A stretch of DNA of 64,000 nucleotides. Origin: Pleionea litopenaei (GTDB lineage: Bacteria; Pseudomonadota; Gammaproteobacteria; Enterobacterales; Kangiellaceae). The stretch is from NCBI RefSeq assembly GCF_031198435.1, contig NZ_CP133548.1, forward strand, positions 3,320,001 to 3,384,000, given 5' to 3'. Position numbers and translations under genes: made by a program. The notes under the pieces are model-generated. The model did not search any database, was not told the DNA's origin, and was given only the letters and a program-made list of their open reading frames with translations. This document shows positions 47,442-57,063 of the stretch, piece by piece; within the stretch, counting starts at the first letter, position 1; the number at the start of each line of letters is the position of its first letter.

Positions 47442-48167
47442 TTACAAACCTATCCACTGTTGTAGTAGCCGTGTGTTATTCAATAGTGATTGGGCATTGG
47501 GTAAATAAGGCCATTTGGCAGGAGCGATCTGTGGCTTAGGAAAACTGCATCTAATCGATAGACTTGGCGAAGAGGGTAACTTCGACAATGCTTCGCAATG
47601 TTCGACTTTTGCAACAAGAATGAAGGTTTGCTCCTCTAGATTTTGGGTTTGCAAGAACTGGGTCAGCTCTTCGAAAGAGAATAGCTGCGTAACAGGAACC
47701 TGAAACTCATCCGTGAGCACTTTGTTCATCAGCACCTGCTCCGGAGTTGTACCGTCATTTGCGGGAGAAGCTGCGGCAATTAAAGGAAGCCCTGTGCTTT
47801 GAGACAAGAAAGCAGCGTAGCGCAAATATTCAAGGGTTTGATTGTTGACGGTATCGGTAAACTCGTATTCTTCGGCTTTATTTTTTCTTCCTGCGCCAAC
47901 GACCACAATCGTAGTAAGAGCGGACTCCGCTTCGGTGACTTTTAGCTGTCGAATCTCTTTGAGTGTTAAAGGCGGTATCTCGGCTTGCATTGAACGCAGT
48001 GTTGACTCAATCGAAGGCGTGCTAAATACATAAAGGGAGGTTGCCGAGAGCACCAGTAAAAAGCGACCCATTCTGCGCTGACTCTTCCAAACAATCCAAG
48101 CGGCAAGCACTAAAACTAAATTTAAGCCTGGTGGAAGTAAAAGTGCCGAAAGCCAATGGTCGTTCAT
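47442..48167 (-). CDS. DUF218 (ElyC/YdcF-like) membrane protein
   Basis: A 241-residue protein with two N-terminal membrane helices (about 6-26 and 34-52) and a periplasmic DUF218 domain (ESTLRSMQAEIPPL, then TIVVVGAG and a Rossmann-like pattern). The family includes ElyC, involved in envelope carbon-lipid metabolism in E. coli. The ATG at 48167 has AAGGTGAG ten bases upstream; a longer frame to 48506 would overlap leuS and is rejected. It is divergent from leuS. Confidence 0.75.
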   Translation of the reverse strand: MNDHWLSALLLPPGLNLVLVLAAWIVWKSQRRMGRFLLVLSATSLYVFSTPSIESTLRSMQAEIPPLTLKEIRQLKVTEAESALTTIVVVGAGRKNKAEEYEFTDTVNNQTLEYLRYAAFLSQSTGLPLIAAASPANDGTTPEQVLMNKVLTDEFQVPVTQLFSFEELTQFLQTQNLEEQTFILVAKVEHCEALSKLPSSPSLSIRCSFPKPQIAPAKWPYLPNAQSLLNNTRLLQQWIGL

Positions 48168-48215
48168 AAGGGTCTTACTCACCTTCAATCGATACATTAA
48201 AAGGGGCCGTAACGG

Positions 48216-48245
48216 TTGTTGCCAAGCCGTAGGCTGCGGTATTAT
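48216..48245 (+). promoter_or_regulatory. Promoter of leuS
   Basis: -35 TTGTTG (48216-48221), 18-base spacer, -10 TATTAT (48240-48245). The leader to the leuS ATG is about 100 bases with no obvious terminator or T-box. Confidence 0.55.
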
Positions 48246-48350
48246 TAGCAGTTTATAGAATTCATACCCATTGAAGCAAACTTTACCCAAAATTCGCTTT
48301 GGAGTCGGCTTCAGTGGACGCAACTTCCTCTTTAAAGGTGTTATCAGAGC

Positions 48351-50933
48351 ATGCAGGAACAATACAATCCGCAAGAAATTGAACAAGACGTTCAATCGTT
48401 TTGGAAAGAAAATCAGGTATTTAAAGCGGTAAAAGATACCGAGAAAGAAAAATACTACTGCTTGTCTATGCTCCCATACCCTTCTGGTCGTTTGCATATG
48501 GGACACGTTAGAAACTATACCATCGGCGATGTTATTTCTCGTTTTAAGCGAATGCAGGGCTTTAATGTTTTGCAGCCGATGGGGTGGGACGCGTTTGGGC
48601 TACCCGCGGAAAATGCCGCAATAAAGAATAAGGCTCAGCCTGCAGACTGGACCAAGCAAAACATTGCGTACATGAAAAAGCAATTAGAAAGCCTTGGCTT
48701 TGCCTATGATTGGGATCGCGAGGTGACCACTTGTGAGCCTGAATATTATCGATGGGAGCAATGGTTTTTTACTAAGTTAGTCGACAAAGGGTTAGCTTAT
48801 AAGAAACAGTCTCAGGTGAACTGGTGTCCAAATGACGAAACCGTGTTAGCCAACGAGCAGGTCCATGATGGTTGCTGTTGGCGTTGTGATACTCCTGTTG
48901 TCAAAAAGGATATTGAGCAATGGTTTATACGCATTACTGAATACGCCGAAGAGCTATTGAATTCTTTGGATGATCTTGACGGTTGGCCAGACAGCGTTAA
49001 AACGATGCAACGTAATTGGATAGGTCGATCGGAAGGCATAAATATGACCTTCAAGTTAGCGGATGGCAGTGATGACGTCGCCATTTATACCACGCGGCCA
49101 GATACCTTGATGGGAGTTACCTATCTAGCCGTAGCGGCACAGCACCCACTGGCCACAAAAGCCGCTCAATCAAATCAGGCGTTGGCTGAGTTTATTGTTG
49201 AATGCAATCGCTCATCAACAGCAGAAGCGGATATGGCGACCATGGATAAAAAAGGAATGGCGACCGGTATCAAGGCTCTACATCCGATCACCGGCGAAGA
49301 AGTAGAAATTTGGGTCGCTAACTTTGTATTGATGGATTACGGTTCGGGTGCGGTCATGGCTGTGCCTGGGCATGACCAACGTGACTACGAGTTTGCATCT
49401 AAGTACGGAATCCCGATCAAGCAAGTGATAGAACCTACTTCTGACAGTGATTTAGAATGCGATTTATCCAAACAAGCCTTTGTCGAAAAAGGCGTGTTAA
49501 TCAATTCAGGTGAGTTTGATGGGTTAACCTCAGAAAACGCGTTTAAGGCCATTGCTCGTTGGTTAGAAGACGCTGGCGTTGGGCAACGACAAGTCAATTA
49601 TCGTTTACGAGATTGGGGCGTTTCTCGACAACGCTACTGGGGTGCTCCAATACCTATGGTTCGTTTAGATGATGGCGCAATGGTAGCCGCGCAAGAATTT
49701 CCGGTTGAGCTTCCCACCGACCTGGTTATGGAAGGGGCGACGTCGCCATTGTTGACCCACGAAAAGTTTTTGTCGACACAAGTCGATGGCCGCAACGGAC
49801 GTCGTGAAACCGATACTTTTGATACCTTTATGGAGTCGAGCTGGTATTACGCGCGTTACACAACACCGCATTGTTCAGATGCGATGTTGGAGTCGCAAGA
49901 GGCAAATTACTGGTTGCCGGTTGATCAATACATTGGTGGTATTGAGCACGCTACCATGCACTTGTTGTATTTTCGCTTTTTTCATAAATTGATGCGCGAT
50001 GAAGGGCTGGTAGACAGTAACGAACCTGCAAAACGATTGTTAACCCAAGGCATGGTGCTGTCAGAAACTTTTTATCGACTAGACAATGGTGCCAAAGTTT
50101 ATTACTCGCCAGAAGAAGTTGAAGTTGAAAAAGACAGCAAAGGCAAAGTGTTAAAAGCGACCTTAAAAGACACGGGTGAAGAGGTCATTTTGGGCGGCAT
50201 GGAAAAGATGTCAAAATCTAAATTAAACGGTGTCGATCCTCAGCATTTAATTGATTTATACGGAGCGGATACTGCGCGTTTATATACCATGTTCGCCGCA
50301 CCTCCTGAGCAGTCGTTAGAATGGCGAGAAGACGGTGTTCAAGGCGCGTATAAATTTTTACGTCGTGTTTGGAAACTGGTTTTTGATCATGTCAATAGTG
50401 GCGATGTTCCTTCTGTGAAGCACGAGGAATTAACGAAACCTTTGCAAGATGTGAGACGTAAAATTCACGAAACCATTGAAAAGGTGACGGATGACATTGA
50501 GCGTCGCTATACCTTTAATACCGCCATTGCCGCAGTCATGGAATTAAGTAATAGCTTATCTCGGGTTGACCAAAGCGAAGGTGCAGCGCGAGCCGTTGTG
50601 CGTGAGGGAATTGAAACCCTGGTTCTTTTACTGAGCCCAATCACTCCACATATCTGTCATCACTTGTGGCAATCGCTAGGTCACGGTGAGAGTGTCGTCG
50701 ATCAGCCTTGGCCGACACTTGATAAATCTGCGCTTCAGCAAGATGAAGTTGAGCTAGTCGTACAAGTGAACGGCAAGCTTCGAGCGAAAATCAGTGTTGC
50801 AAAAGACTTGAGCAAAGAAGCAATCGAGACTATCGCCATGGAAGATGAGAACGTTCAGCGCTTCACACAAGACTTAACGGTTCGTAAAGTGATTGTTGTT
50901 CCAGGAAAACTGGTCAACATTGTGGTGAGCTAA
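48351..50933 (+). CDS. leuS: Leucyl-tRNA synthetase
   Basis: LeuS charges tRNA-Leu and edits misactivated amino acids. The 860-residue class I enzyme has the HIGH motif as HMGH ([14 protein letters not shown], near residue 44), the CP1 editing domain, a leucine-specific insertion before KMSKS, and KMSKS itself ([13 protein letters not shown], near residue 622). The C-terminal tRNA-binding region ends in [14 protein letters not shown]. Length and N-terminus match E. coli (MQEQY). It starts the leuS-lptE-holA-nadD run; lptE begins six bases after its stop. Confidence 0.98.
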   Translation: MQEQYNPQEIEQDVQSFWKENQVFKAVKDTEKEKYYCLSMLPYPSGRLHMGHVRNYTIGDVISRFKRMQGFNVLQPMGWDAFGLPAENAAIKNKAQPADWTKQNIAYMKKQLESLGFAYDWDREVTTCEPEYYRWEQWFFTKLVDKGLAYKKQSQVNWCPNDETVLANEQVHDGCCWRCDTPVVKKDIEQWFIRITEYAEELLNSLDDLDGWPDSVKTMQRNWIGRSEGINMTFKLADGSDDVAIYTTRPDTLMGVTYLAVAAQHPLATKAAQSNQALAEFIVECNRSSTAEADMATMDKKGMATGIKALHPITGEEVEIWVANFVLMDYGSGAVMAVPGHDQRDYEFASKYGIPIKQVIEPTSDSDLECDLSKQAFVEKGVLINSGEFDGLTSENAFKAIARWLEDAGVGQRQVNYRLRDWGVSRQRYWGAPIPMVRLDDGAMVAAQEFPVELPTDLVMEGATSPLLTHEKFLSTQVDGRNGRRETDTFDTFMESSWYYARYTTPHCSDAMLESQEANYWLPVDQYIGGIEHATMHLLYFRFFHKLMRDEGLVDSNEPAKRLLTQGMVLSETFYRLDNGAKVYYSPEEVEVEKDSKGKVLKATLKDTGEEVILGGMEKMSKSKLNGVDPQHLIDLYGADTARLYTMFAAPPEQSLEWREDGVQGAYKFLRRVWKLVFDHVNSGDVPSVKHEELTKPLQDVRRKIHETIEKVTDDIERRYTFNTAIAAVMELSNSLSRVDQSEGAARAVVREGIETLVLLLSPITPHICHHLWQSLGHGESVVDQPWPTLDKSALQQDEVELVVQVNGKLRAKISVAKDLSKEAIETIAMEDENVQRFTQDLTVRKVIVVPGKLVNIVVS

Positions 50934-50939
50934 ACTGTT

Positions 50940-51464
50940 TTGGCGACTTTAAACGTATTCTTAAAAGTCTTCGTGGGTTTCACCTTTGGGTTAATTCTGA
51001 GTGGTTGCGGCTTTAAGTTAGCCGGCGAGAGCCAGAGTCTCGGCGAGCTCAAGAATAACGTGGCCGTTTCAGCGCCTAACGAGTTGTACTTTTTGCGAAA
51101 CCAATTGGTGGCGCAGTTACAGCAACGACAGGTGCAAGTGGTTCCTGCGATTGATGCTTCGGTGCAAGTCGTACTCATTTCTGAAGACTTGCAACGTCGA
51201 GCCGTCACTCGTAACGCGGTAGGGCGGGCGACAGAGTTTGATATTCAGCTTTTACTCACTTATCGCATTGACCATGTTAGCCCAGAGCAAAACCAAATCA
51301 ACGATACTGAACTGAAGACGTTGCGAGCGAGCTCGCAACGTTCTTATTGGTACAATAATGATCAGTTATTAGCTGCTGACCACCGAGAGCGGGCCCTGTT
51401 GGTTGAGATGCGTCAAGAAATCATCGAGCGTATTTTATTCCAGCTGCGGACAAATGCGGAGTGA
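50940..51464 (+). CDS. lptE: LPS-assembly lipoprotein LptE
   Basis: LptE plugs the LptD barrel and helps insert LPS into the outer leaflet. The 174-residue protein has a lipoprotein signal peptide with lipobox ILSGCGFKL (Cys near residue 23) and the conserved GFKLAG start of the mature part. The rest is typical of the beta-rich LptE fold. It starts with TTG six bases after leuS; GTGAG precedes it. holA follows after three bases. Confidence 0.9.
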   Translation: MATLNVFLKVFVGFTFGLILSGCGFKLAGESQSLGELKNNVAVSAPNELYFLRNQLVAQLQQRQVQVVPAIDASVQVVLISEDLQRRAVTRNAVGRATEFDIQLLLTYRIDHVSPEQNQINDTELKTLRASSQRSYWYNNDQLLAADHRERALLVEMRQEIIERILFQLRTNAE

Positions 51465-51467
51465 TAC

Positions 51468-52487
51468 TTGATTATTAAAGCGGAACAACTGTCGAGTGCC
51501 ATCTCTTCTTTGAGTCAGAGTTATCTGTTGACGGGTGATGAACCTTTGTTGCTCATGGAAGCACAAGATACGGTTAGAGCCGCCGCACGAGAGCAAGGGT
51601 ACACCGAGCGCCACGTTTTCGATGTTACGAAGCAATTTGACTTTAACCAAGTTCACTCAGACGCTGACAACTTAAGTTTATTTGCTGAGAAAAAAATTAC
51701 TGAGTTGCGCTTCGATAAACTCCCAGATAAGGCGCAACAAGAGCAGATAAAGGAATTAATTAGCCGTTTAAACGAAGATACATTGCTATTGGTTTCTTGC
51801 CCGAAGTTAGATAAACGCCAACTGAACTCGGCCTGGGTCAAGGCGTTAAATAGTCAGGGGACAGTGGTTCAAATTTGGCCCGTTGCTGGATATCAACTGC
51901 CGCAATGGATTAAACAACGAGCTCAAGCTTCGGGATTAAAACTGACGGATGCTGCGGTCAGCGTATTAGTTGAGCGCTCCGAAGGCAACTTACTGGCAAC
52001 AAAGCAAGATATTGATCGATTGCAGCTGCTGTGTGAACAAGAGACGGTAGATGCGCCGCAAGTGTTAGATACCATTGCTGACAATGCCCGATATAATGTA
52101 TTTGAGTTGATTGATAGCGCGTTATCGGGCGAGGTGGCTAAAACTCGACGGATGATAGAGCTCATTCAGGCTGAGGGCGTCGTTCCGGTTATTTTAGTGG
52201 CCACCGTGTACCGAGAGGCGCGAAATCTTTTGAAGATGTCTTATCAGTTGCGACAAGGAGACTCCATGAGTGAGGTCTTGAAGCAATATCGAGTCTGGAG
52301 TAATCGCTCGAGGTTAATTACCGGGGCTCTTAATCGAGTGCCATTCGGGGTATGGGAACGCATCGTCAGCCGCTGCGGACACCTTGATAAGCTGGCCAAA
52401 GGCAGTGAAGTAGGAAACGTTTGGGATGAGCTCTTAACTTGTTTATTGCTCATGGGCGGTCAATCTATTTGGCGTCGCGTGCTGTGA
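51468..52487 (+). CDS. holA: DNA polymerase III delta subunit
   Basis: HolA is the clamp-loader wrench that opens the beta clamp. The 339-residue protein has the AAA+-like N-terminal domain (SYLLTGDEPLLLMEAQDTVR) and the C-terminal collar domain (KQYRVWSNRSRLITGALNRV). It starts with TTG just after the lptE stop. Nothing unusual in length. Confidence 0.93.
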   Translation: MIIKAEQLSSAISSLSQSYLLTGDEPLLLMEAQDTVRAAAREQGYTERHVFDVTKQFDFNQVHSDADNLSLFAEKKITELRFDKLPDKAQQEQIKELISRLNEDTLLLVSCPKLDKRQLNSAWVKALNSQGTVVQIWPVAGYQLPQWIKQRAQASGLKLTDAAVSVLVERSEGNLLATKQDIDRLQLLCEQETVDAPQVLDTIADNARYNVFELIDSALSGEVAKTRRMIELIQAEGVVPVILVATVYREARNLLKMSYQLRQGDSMSEVLKQYRVWSNRSRLITGALNRVPFGVWERIVSRCGHLDKLAKGSEVGNVWDELLTCLLLMGGQSIWRRVL

Positions 52488-52575
52488 GTCGTCAGGCGCG
52501 TACAAAACTGCGGTGAATGATGGTCGAAACATCACTGATAAGTAAGCCTTTTATCTTTGCTATGAGCCGAACCTA

Positions 52576-53229
52576 ATGAGTAATCTTAGGCAACCATTGG
52601 TGGTTTTTGGGGGAACGTTTAACCCCGTTCACTATGGCCATCTTCGGTTAGCAGAAGACATCCATAACCTGTTTCCTGAAGCCGAAATACGGTTGATGCC
52701 ATGTGCGACTCCGCCGCACCGCGTAGCGCCAAAAGTATCCGCGTCGGACCGTCTAACTATGTTACAATTGGCGACGCGAGATTACGCTCATCTTACCGTT
52801 GACCCGCGAGAAATAAATCGCAGTGGAACCTCCTACACTTGGCTTTCCGTCAGTGAGATTGAGCAAGAAGAACCCGAACGACCACTGTACTTAGTTATGG
52901 GAGATGATGCCTTTGCTGGCTTAGCGACCTGGTATGAGTGGCAATCATTGTTAGGTCGGGTCAATATCATTATTGTGGCTAGGCGGGGCGAATCGTCAAA
53001 TTTGCGAGAAATCTCATCGACCTGGCCAATAATCTGGCATGATTCAATTCATGCGTTAAAGTTACAAGCCGGTGGCGGAGTGTTCAGATATGAAACTCCA
53101 CTGTTGGACATTTCGTCCTCGTATATACGAGAGCAGATTGAACATCGACATTCTTGTCGGTTTTTATTACCCGATGTAGTCTTAGAGTATATATCGGCTA
53201 ACGGTTTATACATAACCCAAGGTAAATGA
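52576..53229 (+). CDS. nadD: Nicotinate-nucleotide adenylyltransferase
   Basis: NadD makes nicotinic acid adenine dinucleotide in NAD synthesis. The 217-residue protein has the nucleotidyltransferase GGTFNPVHYGHLRLAE motif near residue 13 and the C-terminal SSSYIREQI motif. The ATG at 52576 is used; the TGA is followed immediately by the rsfS ATG. Confidence 0.95.
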   Translation: MSNLRQPLVVFGGTFNPVHYGHLRLAEDIHNLFPEAEIRLMPCATPPHRVAPKVSASDRLTMLQLATRDYAHLTVDPREINRSGTSYTWLSVSEIEQEEPERPLYLVMGDDAFAGLATWYEWQSLLGRVNIIIVARRGESSNLREISSTWPIIWHDSIHALKLQAGGGVFRYETPLLDISSSYIREQIEHRHSCRFLLPDVVLEYISANGLYITQGK

Positions 53230-53562
53230 ATGGACAGTGAAGCTTTAAAAGAATTTGTGATAGAACAACTTGAAGATGCTAAAGCACAGAATATTAATGT
53301 GATTGATGTACAAGATAAAACCCCAATCACTGACTATATGATCGTCTGCTCTGGCACCTCTTCTCGACATGTTAAATCAATTGCGGTGCAGTTAGTGCAA
53401 AAAGCCAAAGAGCAGGGTAAGCAACCCATCGGTGTTGAAGGCGAAGACACTTCAGAATGGGTATTGGTTGATTTTGGTGATGCGATTGTTCATGTTATGC
53501 AGGCCAATGTACGAGATTATTATCAAATCGAAAGGTTGTGGAGCAACGACTTGTCTTCATGA
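53230..53562 (+). CDS. rsfS: Ribosome silencing factor RsfS
   Basis: RsfS binds uL14 and blocks subunit joining when nutrients fall. The 110-residue protein carries the family blocks [19 protein letters not shown] and [15 protein letters not shown]. It starts on the base after the nadD stop, and its TGA overlaps the rlmH ATG (ATGA). Confidence 0.95.
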   Translation: MDSEALKEFVIEQLEDAKAQNINVIDVQDKTPITDYMIVCSGTSSRHVKSIAVQLVQKAKEQGKQPIGVEGEDTSEWVLVDFGDAIVHVMQANVRDYYQIERLWSNDLSS

Positions 53563-54029
53563 TCATTCGTCTTATTGCCGTTGGGCAAAAAATGCCTTCG
53601 TGGGTGGAAGCTGGTTACCAAGAGTATGCTCGACGGATGCCTCGTGAATGTCGCTTGGAATTGATTGAAATCAATGCAGCAAAGCGAGGCAAGCAAGCCG
53701 ATATCGCTCGTATTATGGCGAAAGAAGCGGAGGCTATTTCACAAGCCATTCAATCCAGTGACTGGGTGGTCGCACTTGATGTAGAAGGGAAGTCTTGGTC
53801 AACGCCACAATTGGCGCAACAAATGACTCGCTGGCAAGACATGGGAAGAAATATTGCATTGTTGGTTGGAGGACCAGAAGGGTTAACTCCTGAGTTACGC
53901 CAACAAGCCAACCAAAAGTGGTCGTTATCAGGGTTGACCTTACCTCACCCACTCGTTCGAATTGTTGTTGCGGAAGCTTTGTATCGTGCATGGACCGTGA
54001 CCGTCAATCATCCATACCATCGAGAATAA
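53559..54029 (+). CDS. rlmH: 23S rRNA m3-pseudouridine(1915) methyltransferase RlmH
   Basis: RlmH is a SPOUT methyltransferase for pseudouridine 1915 of 23S rRNA in 70S ribosomes. The 156-residue form from the ATG at 53559 matches E. coli (155), with [14 protein letters not shown] and the C-terminal knot [20 protein letters not shown] ending NHPYHRE. A longer frame from 53538 is rejected because the ATGA overlap with rsfS is the usual one. Confidence 0.96.
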   Translation: MIIRLIAVGQKMPSWVEAGYQEYARRMPRECRLELIEINAAKRGKQADIARIMAKEAEAISQAIQSSDWVVALDVEGKSWSTPQLAQQMTRWQDMGRNIALLVGGPEGLTPELRQQANQKWSLSGLTLPHPLVRIVVAEALYRAWTVTVNHPYHRE

Positions 54030-54038
54030 TAGCTGAAT

Positions 54039-55913
54039 ATGTTATCGCGAAAGGTAACTTTGAAAAATCAGTTCAAAGAAATTGCAATCTATCGTAATCG
54101 TATGATGGTGAGTTTAGTCTTTGTTGTTTCTCTGATGATTCTATTGATCACTTGGGTGGCAGAGCTTCAAGTTTCTCAATATGAAAAGTATCGCACTGAG
54201 TCAGATAACAATCGAATTCGCGTTTTGCCGGTTGCTCCCACGCGAGGGCTTATCTACGATAGAAATGGCATTATATTAGCTGAAAACCGTTCGGTTTATT
54301 CGTTAGAGCTGGTCCCTGAACAAATTAAAGACATCGATCAAACCATCGATGAGCTAGCAAAAATATTAGCCATTGATGCCGATGATCGAGAGCGTTTTTA
54401 TAAAGAACTACAAAGAACTCGTGAACGGTTTAAAAAAATACCCATCAAATCAAAAATCGATGAGAAAGAAGTCGCTGTTTTTTCGGTTAACCGTCATCGG
54501 TTTCCGGGGGTGAGCGTCGAAGCTCGTTTAGTTCGATTTTATCCCTATGGCGAAGTATTGGTGCATGCACTAGGTTACGTTGGACGAATAAATGATCGAG
54601 AGTTACAAACGATCGATGCACAAAACTATCGAGCAACCCGTCATATTGGAAAGGTTGGCATTGAAAAATTTTACGAAACCGAATTGCACGGAGTGATTGG
54701 GAGTCAACGAGTTGAGTCAGATGTTCAAGGAAGAGTGCTCGATGTGCTAGAACAGCAAGATCCAGTAGCGGGTGTCGATCTGCATTTGGAACTGGATTTA
54801 CCTCTTCAGTTAGCGGCATTTAATGCACTGAAAGGACAGCGCGGAGCCGTGGTTGCTATTGATCCCAAAACAGGTGGCGTGTTAGCGCTGGTGTCAACTC
54901 CGGGGTATGATCCAAATTTATTTGTCACCGGCATTTCAAGTAAAGATTATAAAGCGTTACTCAATGAAGACAGACCATTGTTCAATCGAGCGCTGCGTGG
55001 TCAGTACTCGCCTGGTTCAACGATAAAACCGCACATTGCTTGGTTGGGTTTAGAGAGTAAAACGATCTCACCGAACTACTCCATTGATGATAATGGCGTC
55101 TACTTCTTACCCAATGATGAAAAGCGACGATATCGTGATTGGAAAAAATGGGGGCACGGTAAAAATATATCCTATCGCCGAGCCATCATAGAATCATGTG
55201 ATACATTTTTTTATGACTTAGCGTACAAACTTGGAATCGATCGAATTTCAGACACGATGAAGCAATTCGGTTTTGGTTCATTGACTCAAATCGATATGGG
55301 AGAGGAAGTGCCCGGGTTGATGCCGAGTCGAGAATGGAAACAAGGCGCGAGAAGAGTGCATTGGTTTCCCGGCGAAACGGTTATTACTGGTATAGGACAA
55401 GGCTATTGGTTAGCGACGCCATTACAAATTGCCAATGCCGCCGCAGTTATCGCGAATAACGGCGTGCGTTACCAATTGCACGTGGTGGGCGCAATTGGTT
55501 CGAACGGTGAGCGCCGTCTAGTCGCTCCGAGTCTCGCTGAGCTGCAAGTTGATATCGGAGATGGCGAACATTTTAAACGCATCCAAAATGCCATGAAAGA
55601 GGTTAATCACAATCGAGTGATTGGAACGGCGCGTAGCGCTTTTGCCGATGCACCCTATTTATCAGCCGGAAAAACCGGAACCGTGCAGTTGTTCGGACTG
55701 GGTGAAGATGAAGAGTATGAAGCTGAAAATTTAGCGGAACGATTACGCGATAATGCGCTCTATATTGGGTATGCGCCTTTTGATGATCCTACCATAGCCG
55801 TCGCAGTGGTGGTTGAAAACGCAGGGGGCGGAGGCTCTAATGCAGCGCCAATTGCACGCAAAGTTATCGATCAGTACTTATTGAGTTCAACAACCGAGAA
55901 TGACAAACCATGA
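54039..55913 (+). CDS. mrdA: Penicillin-binding protein 2 (elongasome transpeptidase)
   Basis: PBP2 crosslinks peptidoglycan during cell elongation with RodA. The 624-residue protein has one N-terminal membrane helix (about 25-45), a pedestal domain, and the transpeptidase domain with motifs SPGSTIKP (SxxK), ESCD (SxN position as SCD) and SAGKTGT. Length is normal. Its TGA overlaps the rodA ATG by ATGA. Confidence 0.96.
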   Translation: MLSRKVTLKNQFKEIAIYRNRMMVSLVFVVSLMILLITWVAELQVSQYEKYRTESDNNRIRVLPVAPTRGLIYDRNGIILAENRSVYSLELVPEQIKDIDQTIDELAKILAIDADDRERFYKELQRTRERFKKIPIKSKIDEKEVAVFSVNRHRFPGVSVEARLVRFYPYGEVLVHALGYVGRINDRELQTIDAQNYRATRHIGKVGIEKFYETELHGVIGSQRVESDVQGRVLDVLEQQDPVAGVDLHLELDLPLQLAAFNALKGQRGAVVAIDPKTGGVLALVSTPGYDPNLFVTGISSKDYKALLNEDRPLFNRALRGQYSPGSTIKPHIAWLGLESKTISPNYSIDDNGVYFLPNDEKRRYRDWKKWGHGKNISYRRAIIESCDTFFYDLAYKLGIDRISDTMKQFGFGSLTQIDMGEEVPGLMPSREWKQGARRVHWFPGETVITGIGQGYWLATPLQIANAAAVIANNGVRYQLHVVGAIGSNGERRLVAPSLAELQVDIGDGEHFKRIQNAMKEVNHNRVIGTARSAFADAPYLSAGKTGTVQLFGLGEDEEYEAENLAERLRDNALYIGYAPFDDPTIAVAVVVENAGGGGSNAAPIARKVIDQYLLSSTTENDKP

Positions 55914-57028
55914 GCGTTCGTAGTCACACTCATAAAGAACGACAGTCACTCGCATGGCGATTGCATATCGACATTCCTCTGTTGCTATGCTTGTTGATCG
56001 TCATAGGCTTCGGCTTGATGGTTTTGTACAGCGCCGGTGGAAAAAGCGAAGCTTTAATGTATCGACAGGTAACGCGGCTTGGTATGGGATTTGTTGTGTT
56101 ATTTGTTATGGCGCAGTTGCCCCCGAGATTCTACGAAAAGTGGGCGCCTGCCTTATACACTGCGGGCATATTATTATTGTTTGCGGTGTTGTTATTTGGC
56201 GACAAAGGAAAGGGAGCGCAACGATGGTTAGAGCTAGGGAGCTTTAGGTTTCAGCCATCAGAGATGATGAAGTTAGCCGTTCCTTTAATGGTCGCTTGGT
56301 TTTTTAGTCAGCGAGTTTTACCTTCGAAGAAGCGAGAACTGTTGATTGCAGCTGTAATAGTGTTTGTTCCTACTTTGCTAATACTGATGCAACCGGATTT
56401 AGGAACCAGCTTACTGATCGCGAGCTCAGGAATTTTTGCGATTTATTTGTCGGGTGTCAGTTGGAAGTTGATCTTTAGTTTCGGAATTGCGGGTATTGTG
56501 TACGCGCCAGTTCACTGGTTTTTTGTAATGAGAGAATATCAGCGCGAGCGAGTCTTGGTTTATTTGGATCCTGAACGAGATCCGTTGGGAAGTGGGTACC
56601 ATATTATACAATCGAAGATTGCGATTGGTTCAGGGGGAACCAGTGGCAAAGGTTGGCTAGAAGGGACTCAATCGCAATTAGAATTTTTACCAGAACGTTC
56701 GACGGATTTTATTTTTGCCGTATTGGGTGAAGAATTTGGTTTGGTGGGTGTTATCTTGCTGCTGGTCATGTATTTACTCGTGATTGCTCGAGGAATGTAC
56801 ATCGGCATGCAAGCTCAAGAAACCTTCTCGCGACTTCTATCGGGCGCCATTGTACTAACATTTTTTATCTATTTATTTGTGAACATTGGCATGGTAACCG
56901 GTTTGTTACCCGTGGTAGGTTTACCTTTACCTTTGGTGAGTTACGGGGGGACATCGATGGTTACCTTGATGGCCGGTTTTGGCATGTTAATGTCAATTCA
57001 TACTCACCGTAAATTGGTTTCTAACTAG
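55910..57028 (+). CDS. mrdB: Rod-shape glycosyltransferase RodA
   Basis: RodA is the SEDS glycan polymerase of the elongasome. The 372-residue protein has about ten helices and the family blocks LMQPDLGTSLLI, GSGGTSGKGWLEGTQSQLEFLPERSTDFIFAVLGEEFG and LPLPLVSYGGTSM. Translationally coupled to mrdA. mltB follows after 35 bases. Confidence 0.97.
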   Translation: MSVRSHTHKERQSLAWRLHIDIPLLLCLLIVIGFGLMVLYSAGGKSEALMYRQVTRLGMGFVVLFVMAQLPPRFYEKWAPALYTAGILLLFAVLLFGDKGKGAQRWLELGSFRFQPSEMMKLAVPLMVAWFFSQRVLPSKKRELLIAAVIVFVPTLLILMQPDLGTSLLIASSGIFAIYLSGVSWKLIFSFGIAGIVYAPVHWFFVMREYQRERVLVYLDPERDPLGSGYHIIQSKIAIGSGGTSGKGWLEGTQSQLEFLPERSTDFIFAVLGEEFGLVGVILLLVMYLLVIARGMYIGMQAQETFSRLLSGAIVLTFFIYLFVNIGMVTGLLPVVGLPLPLVSYGGTSMVTLMAGFGMLMSIHTHRKLVSN

Positions 57029-57063
57029 TTGGAATTGCAAAGTCATTGAGTTAAGGAGATGGC

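Noticed and set aside
35367-48350. Classical genomic island or prophage
   Set aside because: No integrase, transposase, tRNA attachment site or flanking direct repeats were found, so only the synteny break is claimed.
48168-48506. Longer DUF218 protein reaching into leuS
   Set aside because: It would overlap leuS by 156 bases on the opposite strand; a good ribosome-binding site supports the ATG at 48167.
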